Assembly (NCBI RefSeq): GCF_003253545.1
Contig: NZ_QKYV01000001.1
Coordinates: forward strand, 624,924 to 688,923
DNA from: Mesonia algae
GTDB lineage: Bacteria > Bacteroidota > Bacteroidia > Flavobacteriales > Flavobacteriaceae
Direction: 5' to 3'
Length of the DNA stretch: 64,000 nucleotides
Numbering within the stretch: position 1 is the first letter of the stretch; each line of letters begins with the position of its first letter. The position numbers and the translations under genes were made by a program. The notes under the pieces were generated by a model. The model saw nothing but the letters and a program-made list of their open reading frames with translations, was not told the origin of the DNA and did not search any database. Below, piece by piece: positions 44,092-52,415 of the stretch.

Positions 44092-45261
44092 ATGAGTAAA
44101 AAAAATATAGAATCAGTTAATTACGGATTAGAAAAAATATTTGAAGGAGCGCAAGATTTTTTGCCGCTCTTGGGTACAGATTACGTAGAGTTATATGTAG
44201 GTAATGCAAAGCAAGCCGCACATTTTTATAAGACAGCGTTTGGATTCCAGTCGCTAGCTTATAAAGGACTTGAAACTGGAAGTAGAGATACTGTCTCTTA
44301 CGTATTAAAACAAGATAAAATAAGATTGGTGTTAACTTCTCCTTTAACTTCAAAACAAGAAGACATCAATAACCATATTGTTAAGCATGGGGACGGAGTT
44401 AAAGTTGTCGCTCTATGGGTAGAAGATGCAAGATCTGCTTGGGAAGAAACTACAAAACGCGGAGCTAAATCTTTTTTAGAGCCAACGGTTGAGAAAGATG
44501 AAAGTGGAGAAATTGTAAAAGCTGGAATCTACACTTACGGAGAAACGGTTCATATGTTTATTGAGCGTAAAAACTTTAACGGAACATTTTTACCTGGTTA
44601 CGTAAAATGGGAATCAGATTATAGTCCAGAACCAGTTGGTTTAAAATTTATTGACCATATGGTAGGAAATGTAGGTTGGAATGAAATGGACGTATGGGTA
44701 AAATGGTATGAGGATGTAATGGGGTTTGTTAACTTCCTTTCTTTTGATGATAAACAAATACATACTGAATACTCTGCTTTGATGAGTAAGGTGATGAGTA
44801 ATGGTAATGGAAGAATAAAATTCCCAATCAATGAACCTGCTGAAGGGATGAAGAAATCTCAAATTGAAGAGTATTTAGATTTTTATGAAGGTCCTGGGGT
44901 ACAACACATCGCAGTAGCAACAGATGATATTATTAAAACCGTATCAGATTTAAGATCACGAGGTATCGAGTTTCTTTCTACACCACCAGAAGAATATTAT
45001 AAAGCGGTACCGGGTAGATTAGAAGAACACAGCCACGAATTAAGAGAAGATATTGAAAGATTAAAAAGTTTAGGAATTATGGTAGATGCCGACGAAGAAG
45101 GTTATTTACTACAAATCTTTACTAAGCCAATACAAGACAGGCCAACCTTATTTTTTGAGATAATTCAACGAATGGGAGCTCGAGGATTTGGTGCAGGTAA
45201 CTTTAAAGCTCTTTTTGAGTCTATTGAAAGAGAGCAAGAATTGCGAGGAACACTTAACTAA
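44092..45261 (+). CDS. hppD: 4-hydroxyphenylpyruvate dioxygenase
   Basis: A 389-residue Fe(II) enzyme that turns 4-hydroxyphenylpyruvate into homogentisate, the step before HmgA. It has two VOC domains. Metal-ligand segments are FIDHMVGNVGW (His), GVQHIAVATDDI (His) and TLFFEIIQR (Glu), and the C-terminal GARGFGAGNFKALFESIE is the family signature that closes the active site. Probably cotranscribed with hmgA. The next downstream feature is a separate RNA unit. Confidence 0.95.
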   Translation: MSKKNIESVNYGLEKIFEGAQDFLPLLGTDYVELYVGNAKQAAHFYKTAFGFQSLAYKGLETGSRDTVSYVLKQDKIRLVLTSPLTSKQEDINNHIVKHGDGVKVVALWVEDARSAWEETTKRGAKSFLEPTVEKDESGEIVKAGIYTYGETVHMFIERKNFNGTFLPGYVKWESDYSPEPVGLKFIDHMVGNVGWNEMDVWVKWYEDVMGFVNFLSFDDKQIHTEYSALMSKVMSNGNGRIKFPINEPAEGMKKSQIEEYLDFYEGPGVQHIAVATDDIIKTVSDLRSRGIEFLSTPPEEYYKAVPGRLEEHSHELREDIERLKSLGIMVDADEEGYLLQIFTKPIQDRPTLFFEIIQRMGARGFGAGNFKALFESIEREQELRGTLN

Positions 45262-45349
45262 CTCACAAATAGTTAGAGATTGATTAGCTAAAATGTGTTT
45301 TATTTACTGATTTGATATAGAAAAGGTTAAAGTTTATTTTTTTACATTC

Positions 45350-45357
45350 TACCTTTG
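45350..45357 (+). promoter_or_regulatory. Promoter -7 box of the leader/small-RNA unit
   Basis: TACCTTTG matches the consensus. A second similar box (TACTTTTG, 45368-45375) lies 10 nt later within the first hairpin. The -33 region is A/T-rich without a clear TTG. Confidence 0.5.
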
Positions 45358-45361
45358 CAAG

Positions 45362-45495
45362 TTGCTGTACTTTTGCACAGCATTTTTGGAGTGGTTACCA
45401 AAATTGTAAATTTGAAATTTTTTTTCATAAATTTAAGTTTTAGTTGGTTAATAAGCATTAAACCCCATCATTAAATTTGATGGGGTTTTTTGTTT
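45362..45495 (+). ncRNA. Candidate small RNA or 5' leader between hppD and the DUF3108 gene
   Basis: A promoter-like TACCTTTG is followed by about 130 nt of non-coding sequence. It holds a hairpin TGCTGT/ACAGCA (45363-45368, 45377-45382), a TGGT-T-ACCA element (45392-45400) and, at the 3' end, a strong intrinsic terminator. The segment AGTTGGTTAAT (45442-45452) is exactly complementary to ATTAACCAACT (45541-45551), 8 nt before the next gene's ATG. It matches no RNA family I know. It may be a stand-alone RNA ending at the terminator or a riboregulatory leader of the next gene. Ends are approximate. Confidence 0.45.
45460..45492 (+). terminator. Rho-independent terminator of the leader/small-RNA unit
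   Basis: Stem AAACCCCATCA / TGATGGGGTTT with a 7-nt loop, then six T's. Confidence 0.85.
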
Positions 45496-45559
45496 TTCTA
45501 TTTTTGGAATAGAAATTGTAAAATAATTAAAAGAGCCTCCATTAACCAACTTGTCATTT

Positions 45560-46333
45560 ATGAAAAAATCAGTTTTAATTATAGCAATTTGCTTGATAAA
45601 TATTTCCGCTTTAGCGCAATCAGAAAAAGCATATAAGGCAGGAGAATGGTTTAAATTTAGAATTCACTATGGGTGGTTTAATGCTAGTTATGCTACACTA
45701 GAGGTGAAAGATGAAGTTTATAATAATAAAGAAGCCTTTTATATAATTGGTAAAGGAAAATCTACCGGATTACTAGATTTATTTTTTGAGGTTGATGATG
45801 ATTACCAAACTTATATTTCTAAAGAAACACAACTGCCTTTACATTTTATAAGAAAAATAAGCGAAGGAGGTCATACTAAAGACAAAGAGATATATTTTAA
45901 TCAAAATAAAAATGTCGCAAGAGTAGTTGACAATAAGCATAAAACAGAAAAGACTTTTTCAACTAAAAAAGAAGTTCAGGATATGTTATCTGTTTTTTAT
46001 TTTTTAAGAAATAAAATAGATCGTAAAACCATTGAGCCTGGAGATGAAATTGTACTCGATTTGTTTTTTGACGATGAAAATTATCGTTTTAAAACTGTTT
46101 TTTTAAAGAGAGAAGTCGTAAAAACTAAGTTTGGAAAGGTTAAATGTTTAAAATTTAGACCTTATGTACAGGCAGATCGCATATTTGAAGAAGAAGAAAG
46201 TCTAACGTTTTGGGTAAGTGATGATGAAAATAAAATGCCTGTAAAAATTAAAGCAGAGCTGGCTGTAGGTTCTCTCGAAGCAGATTTAGAAGAATACAAA
46301 GGTTTAAAAAATCCATTCTCAGCAAAAAAATAG
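45560..46333 (+). CDS. DUF3108 domain exported protein
   Basis: A 257-residue protein with a signal peptide (MKKSVLIIAICLINISALAQ) and the DUF3108 pattern: AGEWFKFRIHYGWFNASYATLEV, GLLDLFFEVDDDYQTYI and KCLKFRPYVQADRIFEEEESLTFWVSDDENKMPVKI. An in-frame TTG at 45551 would add three residues, but the ATG at 45560 is the natural start. The family is periplasmic with unknown function. It lies downstream of the candidate regulatory RNA and 121 bp before an M23 lipoprotein gene. Confidence 0.85.
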   Translation: MKKSVLIIAICLINISALAQSEKAYKAGEWFKFRIHYGWFNASYATLEVKDEVYNNKEAFYIIGKGKSTGLLDLFFEVDDDYQTYISKETQLPLHFIRKISEGGHTKDKEIYFNQNKNVARVVDNKHKTEKTFSTKKEVQDMLSVFYFLRNKIDRKTIEPGDEIVLDLFFDDENYRFKTVFLKREVVKTKFGKVKCLKFRPYVQADRIFEEEESLTFWVSDDENKMPVKIKAELAVGSLEADLEEYKGLKNPFSAKK

Positions 46334-46454
46334 AACAAAGCTTATCTAAAGGTTAAATAAAGCATAATAAATAAGCTGCTATTAAGTTGTATAGAAGTAT
46401 AGCATTAAATATTTTTGATAAAATTTTTTAAAAATATAACTGAACCAATTTCTT

Positions 46455-47693
46455 TTGAAAAAAATATCTTACCTCCCTTTAATATTATTAATTCTAATTG
46501 CAGTTGGCTGTGAGTTTGACGAGGCGCCAAAAGAAGAAGTCCAAACAGAAATAAAAAAACCAAAACCTTCTATTAAAGAGTATGGTTTTACACTAGATGA
46601 TTATCAAGTCTATAGAGATACGGTAAGATCGGGCGATAGTTTTGGAGCGATAATGGATTCTCATGGAGTTACTAGAGGGAGAGTTTTTGAGGTTTCAGAA
46701 AAAGTAAAAGATGTTTTTGATCCTGCTAGAATCAATGTTGGTAAACCCTACACTATATTAAAGTCAAAAGATTCTTTATCTAATGTGGAGGTATTCATCT
46801 ACGAAGAAAGTAGAATAAATTATACGGTTGTTAATTTAAAAGATAGTATTTCTGCTTTAAGAAATAAAAAGCCGGTAACTATTAAAAAAAATATAGTATC
46901 AGGAGTGATAACTTCTTCTCTTTCTGCTGCTATGGACAATGAGGGATTAAGTATTTTACTAGCAGATAAGTTAGCCGATATTTACCAATGGAAAATAGAT
47001 TTCTTTAAAATTCAAAAAGGAGATCAGTTCAAAATTATTTATAACGAAAAATATATAAACGATACGGTCTACGCCGGATTAGCAAACATAGAGGCGGCTG
47101 TATTAACGCATTATAAGAATCCATATTACGCTTTTGAATTTGGTAAAGACTCCCTTAGCGGATTTGCGAAATTTTATGATGAAGAAGCTAATTCACTTCA
47201 AAGTTTCTTTCTAAAAGCTCCATTAAAATATTCTAGAATCTCTTCACGATATACCAAAAGAAGGTTTCATCCTGTTCAAAAAAGATGGAAAGCTCATAAA
47301 GGAACAGATTATGCTGCACCTACAGGCACTCCAATCTGGTCAACTGCAGATGGTGTAGTTATTAAGTCGAGTTACACGAGAGGAAATGGAAATTACGTAA
47401 AAGTACGTCACAATGATAAGTACACCACTCAATATTTGCACATGTCTAAACGTAATGCAAAAGTGGGTCAACGTGTAAAACAAGGTGATGTTATAGGCTA
47501 TGTAGGTAGTACAGGGCTTGCAACAGGTCCACACGTTTGTTATCGTTTTTGGGTTTACGGAAAACAGGTGGATCCTTACAAGCAAAATTTACCCAGTTCA
47601 GAACCTCTTAAAGAGTCTCTAAAGCCTATGTATTTTGCGAAAATGGACTCTCTAAAAAAAGATTTAGGTCAGATAAAATTCAAAGAAATTTAG
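46455..47693 (+). CDS. M23 family metallopeptidase lipoprotein
   Basis: A 412-residue lipoprotein with a TTG start: KKISYLPLILLILIAVGC, where the C after VG is the lipobox cysteine. The next in-frame ATG is about 200 bp on and would lose the signal, so TTG is the supported start. A middle region (LDDYQVYRDTVRSGDSFGAIM) resembles OapA/LysM-like cell-wall-binding modules. The C-terminal LytM domain has HKGTDYAAPTGTPIWSTADG, YLHMSK and GPHVCYRFW (zinc-site His and Asp). It should cut or modify peptidoglycan cross-links in the periplasm. Confidence 0.88.
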   Translation: MKKISYLPLILLILIAVGCEFDEAPKEEVQTEIKKPKPSIKEYGFTLDDYQVYRDTVRSGDSFGAIMDSHGVTRGRVFEVSEKVKDVFDPARINVGKPYTILKSKDSLSNVEVFIYEESRINYTVVNLKDSISALRNKKPVTIKKNIVSGVITSSLSAAMDNEGLSILLADKLADIYQWKIDFFKIQKGDQFKIIYNEKYINDTVYAGLANIEAAVLTHYKNPYYAFEFGKDSLSGFAKFYDEEANSLQSFFLKAPLKYSRISSRYTKRRFHPVQKRWKAHKGTDYAAPTGTPIWSTADGVVIKSSYTRGNGNYVKVRHNDKYTTQYLHMSKRNAKVGQRVKQGDVIGYVGSTGLATGPHVCYRFWVYGKQVDPYKQNLPSSEPLKESLKPMYFAKMDSLKKDLGQIKFKEI

Positions 47694-47778
47694 ACCTTCA
47701 GGAGACTTAAAATAATACTTAACATTTTAGTAACCCAAAAGTTAAGATTTTCATAATAAAAAATGAACTTTTTATTGT

Positions 47779-47786
47779 TAGATTTG
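47779..47786 (+). promoter_or_regulatory. Probable -7 box of the first TonB-dependent receptor
   Basis: TAGATTTG, 34 nt upstream of the ATG. No good -33 was found. Confidence 0.4.
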
Positions 47787-47820
47787 CGGCGACAAAACAA
47801 AACAAATAAAAGTCTTCAAA

Positions 47821-50502
47821 ATGAAAAACTTATTTTTATTAACGATGTTGTTATCAACATCTTTTCTTTTCGCTCAGGGTATCGTGACAGGTACTATTAC
47901 TGATTCTGAGATGAAAACACCATTGCCTGGTGCAAACGTTACTGTAGCAGGGACAAACAATGGAACCACTACAAATTTTGATGGTAAATTCTCTTTAAAC
48001 GTAGAAACTACAACTGGTAAAATTGTACTTTCATACGTAGGGTTTCAAAAACAAGAAATTGAATTCACTGTAAAAAATGGGGAAACCGTAGATTTAGGTT
48101 CATTTGCTTTAATGGCTGATGAAAATGCACTAGGTGAAATTGTAGTTATAGGAAAAGGGGTAGTCGATGTTGCTATAGGTAGAGACACTCCGGTTGCTGT
48201 AAGTACCGTAACATCAAAGGACATTCAGAGAAGATCGGGTAACGAAGAATTTCCTACTTTATTAAGAACTATGCCTTCTGTGTATGCCAATACTTCTGGA
48301 GGAGGTTATGGAGATTCAGAAGTACGTGTACGTGGTTTTGATCAAAGTAATACTGCTGTGTTATTAAACGGTCAACCAATTAACGGTATGGAAGATGGTA
48401 AAATGTACTGGTCTAACTGGCAAGGGGTAAAAGATATTGCAAGTGCAGTACAAGTACAAAGAGGTTTAGGAGCTTCAAAATTAGCTATTTCATCTGTAGG
48501 TGGTACTATTAATATTGTTACTCAAACTTATAATAGTGTAGAAAGAGGTTATGTTCAGCAAGAAATTGCTAATAATAATTATACAAAATCTACAGCTTAC
48601 TACTCAACAGGAGCAAATGATAAAGGTTGGTCTTCTACTTACATGCTTTCTTACTGGAAAGGAGATGGTAACTTCTATGAAGGTACAGAAGGAAACGGAT
48701 TAACGTATTTCTTTTCTGTAGGATATAAGCCATCAGATGAACATGCTTTCAACTTATTGCTTACAGGTGCGCCTCAAACTCACGACCAAGCTTATCAAAA
48801 CAGTATAGGTGATGCACTGCAATATGGACGTAAGTATAACTCTAACTGGGGTTATAAAGATGGAAAATACTATAATGAAAGAACTAATTTTTACCATAAG
48901 CCAGTATTAAACTTAAACTGGGACTGGAATATTAGTGAAAAATCTGATTTATCTACTGTTGTATATGCTTCTATAGGTAGAGGTGGAGGAACTGGCCCTT
49001 TAGGTTCTTTTGATAATAAATACAATAGTAACGGTCAAATAGATTTTGATGCAATAGTTGCAAATAATAGAAGTTTAGCTACTACAGATGTTGCTGGTAA
49101 TGATTTACTTATTGGTGAAGATGAAGATAATATGGGTTACATCACCAGAGCTTCAATGAACAATCACTTTTGGGTAGGTGCGGTGTCTAACTTTAATCAT
49201 AAGATTAATGAAAATTTAGAGTTTAATGTTGGTTTGGATTATCGTTTTTATCACGGAGATCACTACAGACAGGTAAATGATTTCTTAGGATTAGACGGTT
49301 GGAGAGAAACTGGTAATGGTTCTATTCCTAATGGGCAAATTGTATTGCAAGATTATAAGGTTAATCTTTTTAACCCAACGTTTAATGTAGCAAAATCAGA
49401 TCAGCAAATTGATTATAGTAACTCTGAAGATATTGCATATATTGGAGGTTTTGGTCAGGTTGAATATAAAACAGATAAATTTTCTACTTTTTTACAAGGA
49501 GCTTTATCTAACCAAAAACATACACGATACGATTACTTTGCTTATACTTTACCATCAGAACAAGAATCAGAAAGTGTAGAAAATGTAGGGTACAATGTAA
49601 AAGGTGGTGCTAATTATAATATTAATGATCAGCATAATATATATGCTAATGCAGGTTTTTACTCAAGACAACCTTTTCATGATAATGTTTATTTAACTTA
49701 TACTAATGATATTAATCCTTTAGCGGAAAATGAAGATATTACAGGATTAGAATTAGGATATGGTTTCAAAAGTAAAATCTTTAGCGCTAATTTAAATGCT
49801 TATTATACAAAATGGGCAAATAGAACTAATACAGAAGAAGATCGCTTAGACTTGGATGAAGATGGAATAGATGAATTTTACTTCTCTAACTATACGCAGA
49901 TTGAGCAGACACATATGGGATTAGAGTTAGATTTTATCTCTAGACCCGTTGAAACTTTACCGTTAACCATAAAAGGTTTTGCATCTGTAGGAAACTGGAA
50001 ATACTCAGATAATCCTAATTTAAACTTAATTAGACAAGACGATTTATCTGTAGTAGAGTCTCAGTCTGGAAAATCTTATGTAGATGGTGAAAAAATTGGT
50101 GACGCACCACAACTATCTTTCAATTTAGGAGTACAGTACAATATTTTAGATAATTTATCTATAGATGCAGACTGGTTCTTATATGATCAATTATTTGCAG
50201 GGATTAGTCCTTTAGATTTTACAGATCCTGAAGCAGATAATAAAGTAGTAGAATTGCCTTCTTATGATATTTTTAGACTAGGAGCTTCTTACAGACTAAA
50301 GTTAGAAGGAAAAAAATCTTTAGACTTTAGAGCAAATGTAGATAACTTATTCAATGAAGTTTATTTAACTAGTTTAAGTTCTAACAGAGCAGTTACTGCA
50401 GATACAGATGCAGGGAATGTTTATAGAGGTATTAACACGTCTAACAGAGGTAGCTTTGGTTTTGATAGACAATGGAGTTTAAGCGTTAAATTTAACTTCT
50501 AG
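47821..50502 (+). CDS. TonB-dependent receptor with carboxypeptidase-regulatory N-domain
   Basis: An 893-residue outer-membrane protein. Signal peptide (MKNLFLLTMLLSTSFLFAQ), carboxypeptidase-regulatory-like domain (about 20-105, GIVTGTITDSEMKTPLPGANVTVAG), plug domain (about 115-235, including NEEFPTLLRTMPSVYANTSGGGYGDSEVRVRGFDQSNTAVLLNGQPING) and a C-terminal 22-strand barrel ending in RQWSLSVKFNF. It imports a ligand across the outer membrane with TonB energy. No SusD-like partner follows, so the ligand may be an ion complex or peptide rather than a glycan. A terminator follows. Confidence 0.93.
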   Translation: MKNLFLLTMLLSTSFLFAQGIVTGTITDSEMKTPLPGANVTVAGTNNGTTTNFDGKFSLNVETTTGKIVLSYVGFQKQEIEFTVKNGETVDLGSFALMADENALGEIVVIGKGVVDVAIGRDTPVAVSTVTSKDIQRRSGNEEFPTLLRTMPSVYANTSGGGYGDSEVRVRGFDQSNTAVLLNGQPINGMEDGKMYWSNWQGVKDIASAVQVQRGLGASKLAISSVGGTINIVTQTYNSVERGYVQQEIANNNYTKSTAYYSTGANDKGWSSTYMLSYWKGDGNFYEGTEGNGLTYFFSVGYKPSDEHAFNLLLTGAPQTHDQAYQNSIGDALQYGRKYNSNWGYKDGKYYNERTNFYHKPVLNLNWDWNISEKSDLSTVVYASIGRGGGTGPLGSFDNKYNSNGQIDFDAIVANNRSLATTDVAGNDLLIGEDEDNMGYITRASMNNHFWVGAVSNFNHKINENLEFNVGLDYRFYHGDHYRQVNDFLGLDGWRETGNGSIPNGQIVLQDYKVNLFNPTFNVAKSDQQIDYSNSEDIAYIGGFGQVEYKTDKFSTFLQGALSNQKHTRYDYFAYTLPSEQESESVENVGYNVKGGANYNINDQHNIYANAGFYSRQPFHDNVYLTYTNDINPLAENEDITGLELGYGFKSKIFSANLNAYYTKWANRTNTEEDRLDLDEDGIDEFYFSNYTQIEQTHMGLELDFISRPVETLPLTIKGFASVGNWKYSDNPNLNLIRQDDLSVVESQSGKSYVDGEKIGDAPQLSFNLGVQYNILDNLSIDADWFLYDQLFAGISPLDFTDPEADNKVVELPSYDIFRLGASYRLKLEGKKSLDFRANVDNLFNEVYLTSLSSNRAVTADTDAGNVYRGINTSNRGSFGFDRQWSLSVKFNF

Positions 50503-50529
50503 ATTTGCTTTAATACTTAATTTTTAGAG

Positions 50530-50562
50530 AAAAAGCCTGCTGATTTCAGCAGGCTTTTTTTT
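50530..50562 (+). terminator. Rho-independent terminator after the first receptor
   Basis: Arms AAAAAGCCTGCTGA and complement (50530-50543, 50546-50559), followed by a T-run. Confidence 0.85.
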
Positions 50563-50629
50563 ATGTGTTAATTTATATGTTAGGAGTAACTTATAATAAA
50601 TAGTATATTTGAATTTAAAAATTTAAAAC

Positions 50630-51070
50630 ATGTATAGAGCTATTTATTATTTACATTCTTATTGGGCGTATATGGTGATTTTAGTTGTTTTTTTAGCAAC
50701 TATCAATGCGCTTATTGGGGCGTTTACTAAAAAACCTTATGGAGCAAAAGATTTTAGAATTTCCCTGTTTGCTTTAATTTGCACACACCTTCAATTACTT
50801 ATTGGTCTTATCTTATTTTTTGTTTCTCCAAAAATAGTTTGGTTTTCAGAAAACGTTGATATGGGACTAATCATGAAAAACAGTACCATGAGAATGTATA
50901 ATGTAGAGCATCCTTTGCTTATGATTATTGCTATTGTGCTAATTACTATAGGATATTCTAAGCATAAGAAGAAATTATCTTCAGCGCCAAAATTTAAAAC
51001 TTTAGCTATATTTTATACCTTGGCGTTTGCTGCAATATTAGCAATGATACCTTGGTCTATTTGGATATAA
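50630..51070 (+). CDS. Four-helix membrane protein, cytochrome-b-like
   Basis: A 146-residue protein with four membrane helices: YLHSYWAYMVILVVFLATINALIGAF, ISLFALICTHLQLLIGLILFFV, MYNVEHPLLMIIAIVLITIGY and LAIFYTLAFAAILAMIPWSIWI. Histidines within or near helices (H9, the CTH, and the EHP) are possible heme ligands. Homologs in flavobacteria are often called cytochrome B, but heme binding is not proven. It stands alone and ends at the long palindrome at 51126-51179. Confidence 0.75.
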   Translation: MYRAIYYLHSYWAYMVILVVFLATINALIGAFTKKPYGAKDFRISLFALICTHLQLLIGLILFFVSPKIVWFSENVDMGLIMKNSTMRMYNVEHPLLMIIAIVLITIGYSKHKKKLSSAPKFKTLAIFYTLAFAAILAMIPWSIWI

Positions 51071-51125
51071 AGTTCTATTGTAACTATTGGTCAGCTTTAA
51101 CTTTATTGACCACCGTTAGATGGTG

Positions 51126-51179
51126 AAATCTACAAACAAAAAATCCGCTCATTTGAGCGGATTTTTTGTTTGTAGATTT
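51126..51179. terminator. Unusually long perfect hairpin, bidirectional terminator
   Basis: Two 26-bp perfect arms (51126-51151 and 51154-51179) with a 2-nt centre. The inner part TCCGCTCA/TGAGCGGA is GC-rich and the outer part is AT-rich with A6/T6 runs. It lies between the convergent cytochrome-b-like and nuclease genes. Confidence 0.8.
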
Positions 51180-51191
51180 TCAGGTTTTATT

Positions 51192-52277
51192 CTATTGTAT
51201 TTCTTTTATAAGATGAACATATACAGGAAAGTGATCACTGTATCCTCCAGAGAATCCTCCATCAGAGAAACTTCTGTATGGGTAACCTTTATATCTTCCT
51301 CTTGGGTTACTTAAAAATTGAGGATTGTAAACTCCAGCTTTGTAAAATCGGTAGGTAGAATAATCTTTTTCAATTAAAGGTTTGCTTAAAATCATTTGGT
51401 CAAATAAATCCCAGCTATCTCTATAGGCAATGGTTCCTATACCTTTCTTTTGCATATTCTCCATAGGATTGTATAAACCTTTCAGTTCAACATCTTCCAT
51501 TTCCGCTTTAGCTCCTAAAACTTCTTTTACACTTGTATTATAAGGGCCGTCATTTAAATCTCCCATAGTTATAATTTTTGCATAAGGATCTATTACGTGT
51601 AAAGAGTCTATTATTTCTTTATTAAGTGCTGCAGCTTTCTCTCTTTTAAAACGACTTCTTGCTTCTCCTCCACTTCTTGAAGGCCAGTGATTTACGATGA
51701 AATGAATATCATCTCCATCTAATTTACCAGATACTACTAATTGATCCCTTGTATATACTCTTTTCTCTGGGTCGTTAGCATCATAAATCAATAATTCGTG
51801 AGAATTGGTATTAGTTACTTTAAACAATTTCTTTTGATATAAAAGAGCGACATCGATTCCTCTTCTATCGGGAGAATCAAAATGAACAATGCCATAGTCG
51901 TAAGGCAATAAGGCTTCTTGGTTCGCAAGGTCTTCCAAGACTTTTCTGTTTTCAGCTTCACAAACACCTACAACTGCTGGTGCATTCTTAGAAACATCGG
52001 CACCAATTTTTGGAATCACATAGGCCATGTTTTTTAATTTCTTTTGATAAACCCCTTCTCTTAGACCTTCACCCATTTCCATAATAGGAGAATACTCATC
52101 CATAATAGTTTCATCATTTTCAGCATCAAAAAGGTTTTCCAAATTGTAAAAAGCAACAGTATTTACTTTAAAAGTTTTTTCTTTATTACTTTTAGAGTTG
52201 TTGTTTTCGCTCGTTTTTTGTGTGGAGCCGCAACTAAACATTAATAGAGCAGCAGCGAAGTACAATAGTTTATTCAT
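51192..52277 (-). CDS. Endonuclease/exonuclease/phosphatase (EEP) family lipoprotein
   Basis: A 361-residue lipoprotein (lipobox cysteine in LLMFSCGSTQ). The EEP fold shows VVGVCEAENRKVLEDL (metal Glu), RRGIDVALLYQ, VNHWPSRSGGEARSRFKREKAA, the GDLND motif in ITMGDLNDGP (catalytic Asp/Asn), and SGGYSDHFPVYVHL (catalytic Asp-His at the end). Members cut nucleic acids or phosphodiesters. Lipid-anchored at the envelope, it could digest extracellular DNA or related phosphoesters. It is divergent from the second TonB receptor and its DUF5689 lipoprotein. Confidence 0.9.
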   Translation of the reverse strand: MNKLLYFAAALLMFSCGSTQKTSENNNSKSNKEKTFKVNTVAFYNLENLFDAENDETIMDEYSPIMEMGEGLREGVYQKKLKNMAYVIPKIGADVSKNAPAVVGVCEAENRKVLEDLANQEALLPYDYGIVHFDSPDRRGIDVALLYQKKLFKVTNTNSHELLIYDANDPEKRVYTRDQLVVSGKLDGDDIHFIVNHWPSRSGGEARSRFKREKAAALNKEIIDSLHVIDPYAKIITMGDLNDGPYNTSVKEVLGAKAEMEDVELKGLYNPMENMQKKGIGTIAYRDSWDLFDQMILSKPLIEKDYSTYRFYKAGVYNPQFLSNPRGRYKGYPYRSFSDGGFSGGYSDHFPVYVHLIKEIQ

Positions 52278-52352
52278 GATTGTTAAATATTATTTAAATG
52301 TAAAATTTTTATGTTAAGAGTTTCCAAAAGTAGGTATTGTAGATAAAATATG

Positions 52353-52360
52353 TACATTTG
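52353..52360 (+). promoter_or_regulatory. Probable -7 box of the second TonB receptor
   Basis: TACATTTG, about 55 nt upstream of the chosen ATG. Confidence 0.4.
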
Positions 52361-52415
52361 CAGCCGGAAAATAATGTTTTCTTAACTTAAACTAATGTTA
52401 ATCAATATTTTAAAG

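Noticed and set aside
45551..45559. TTG upstream start for the DUF3108 gene
   Set aside because: The ATG at 45560 opens a standard signal peptide; the TTG adds only three residues.
51120..51314. 64-residue plus-strand reading frame
   Set aside because: It reads through the long palindrome and the antisense of the nuclease C-terminus; no coding signal.
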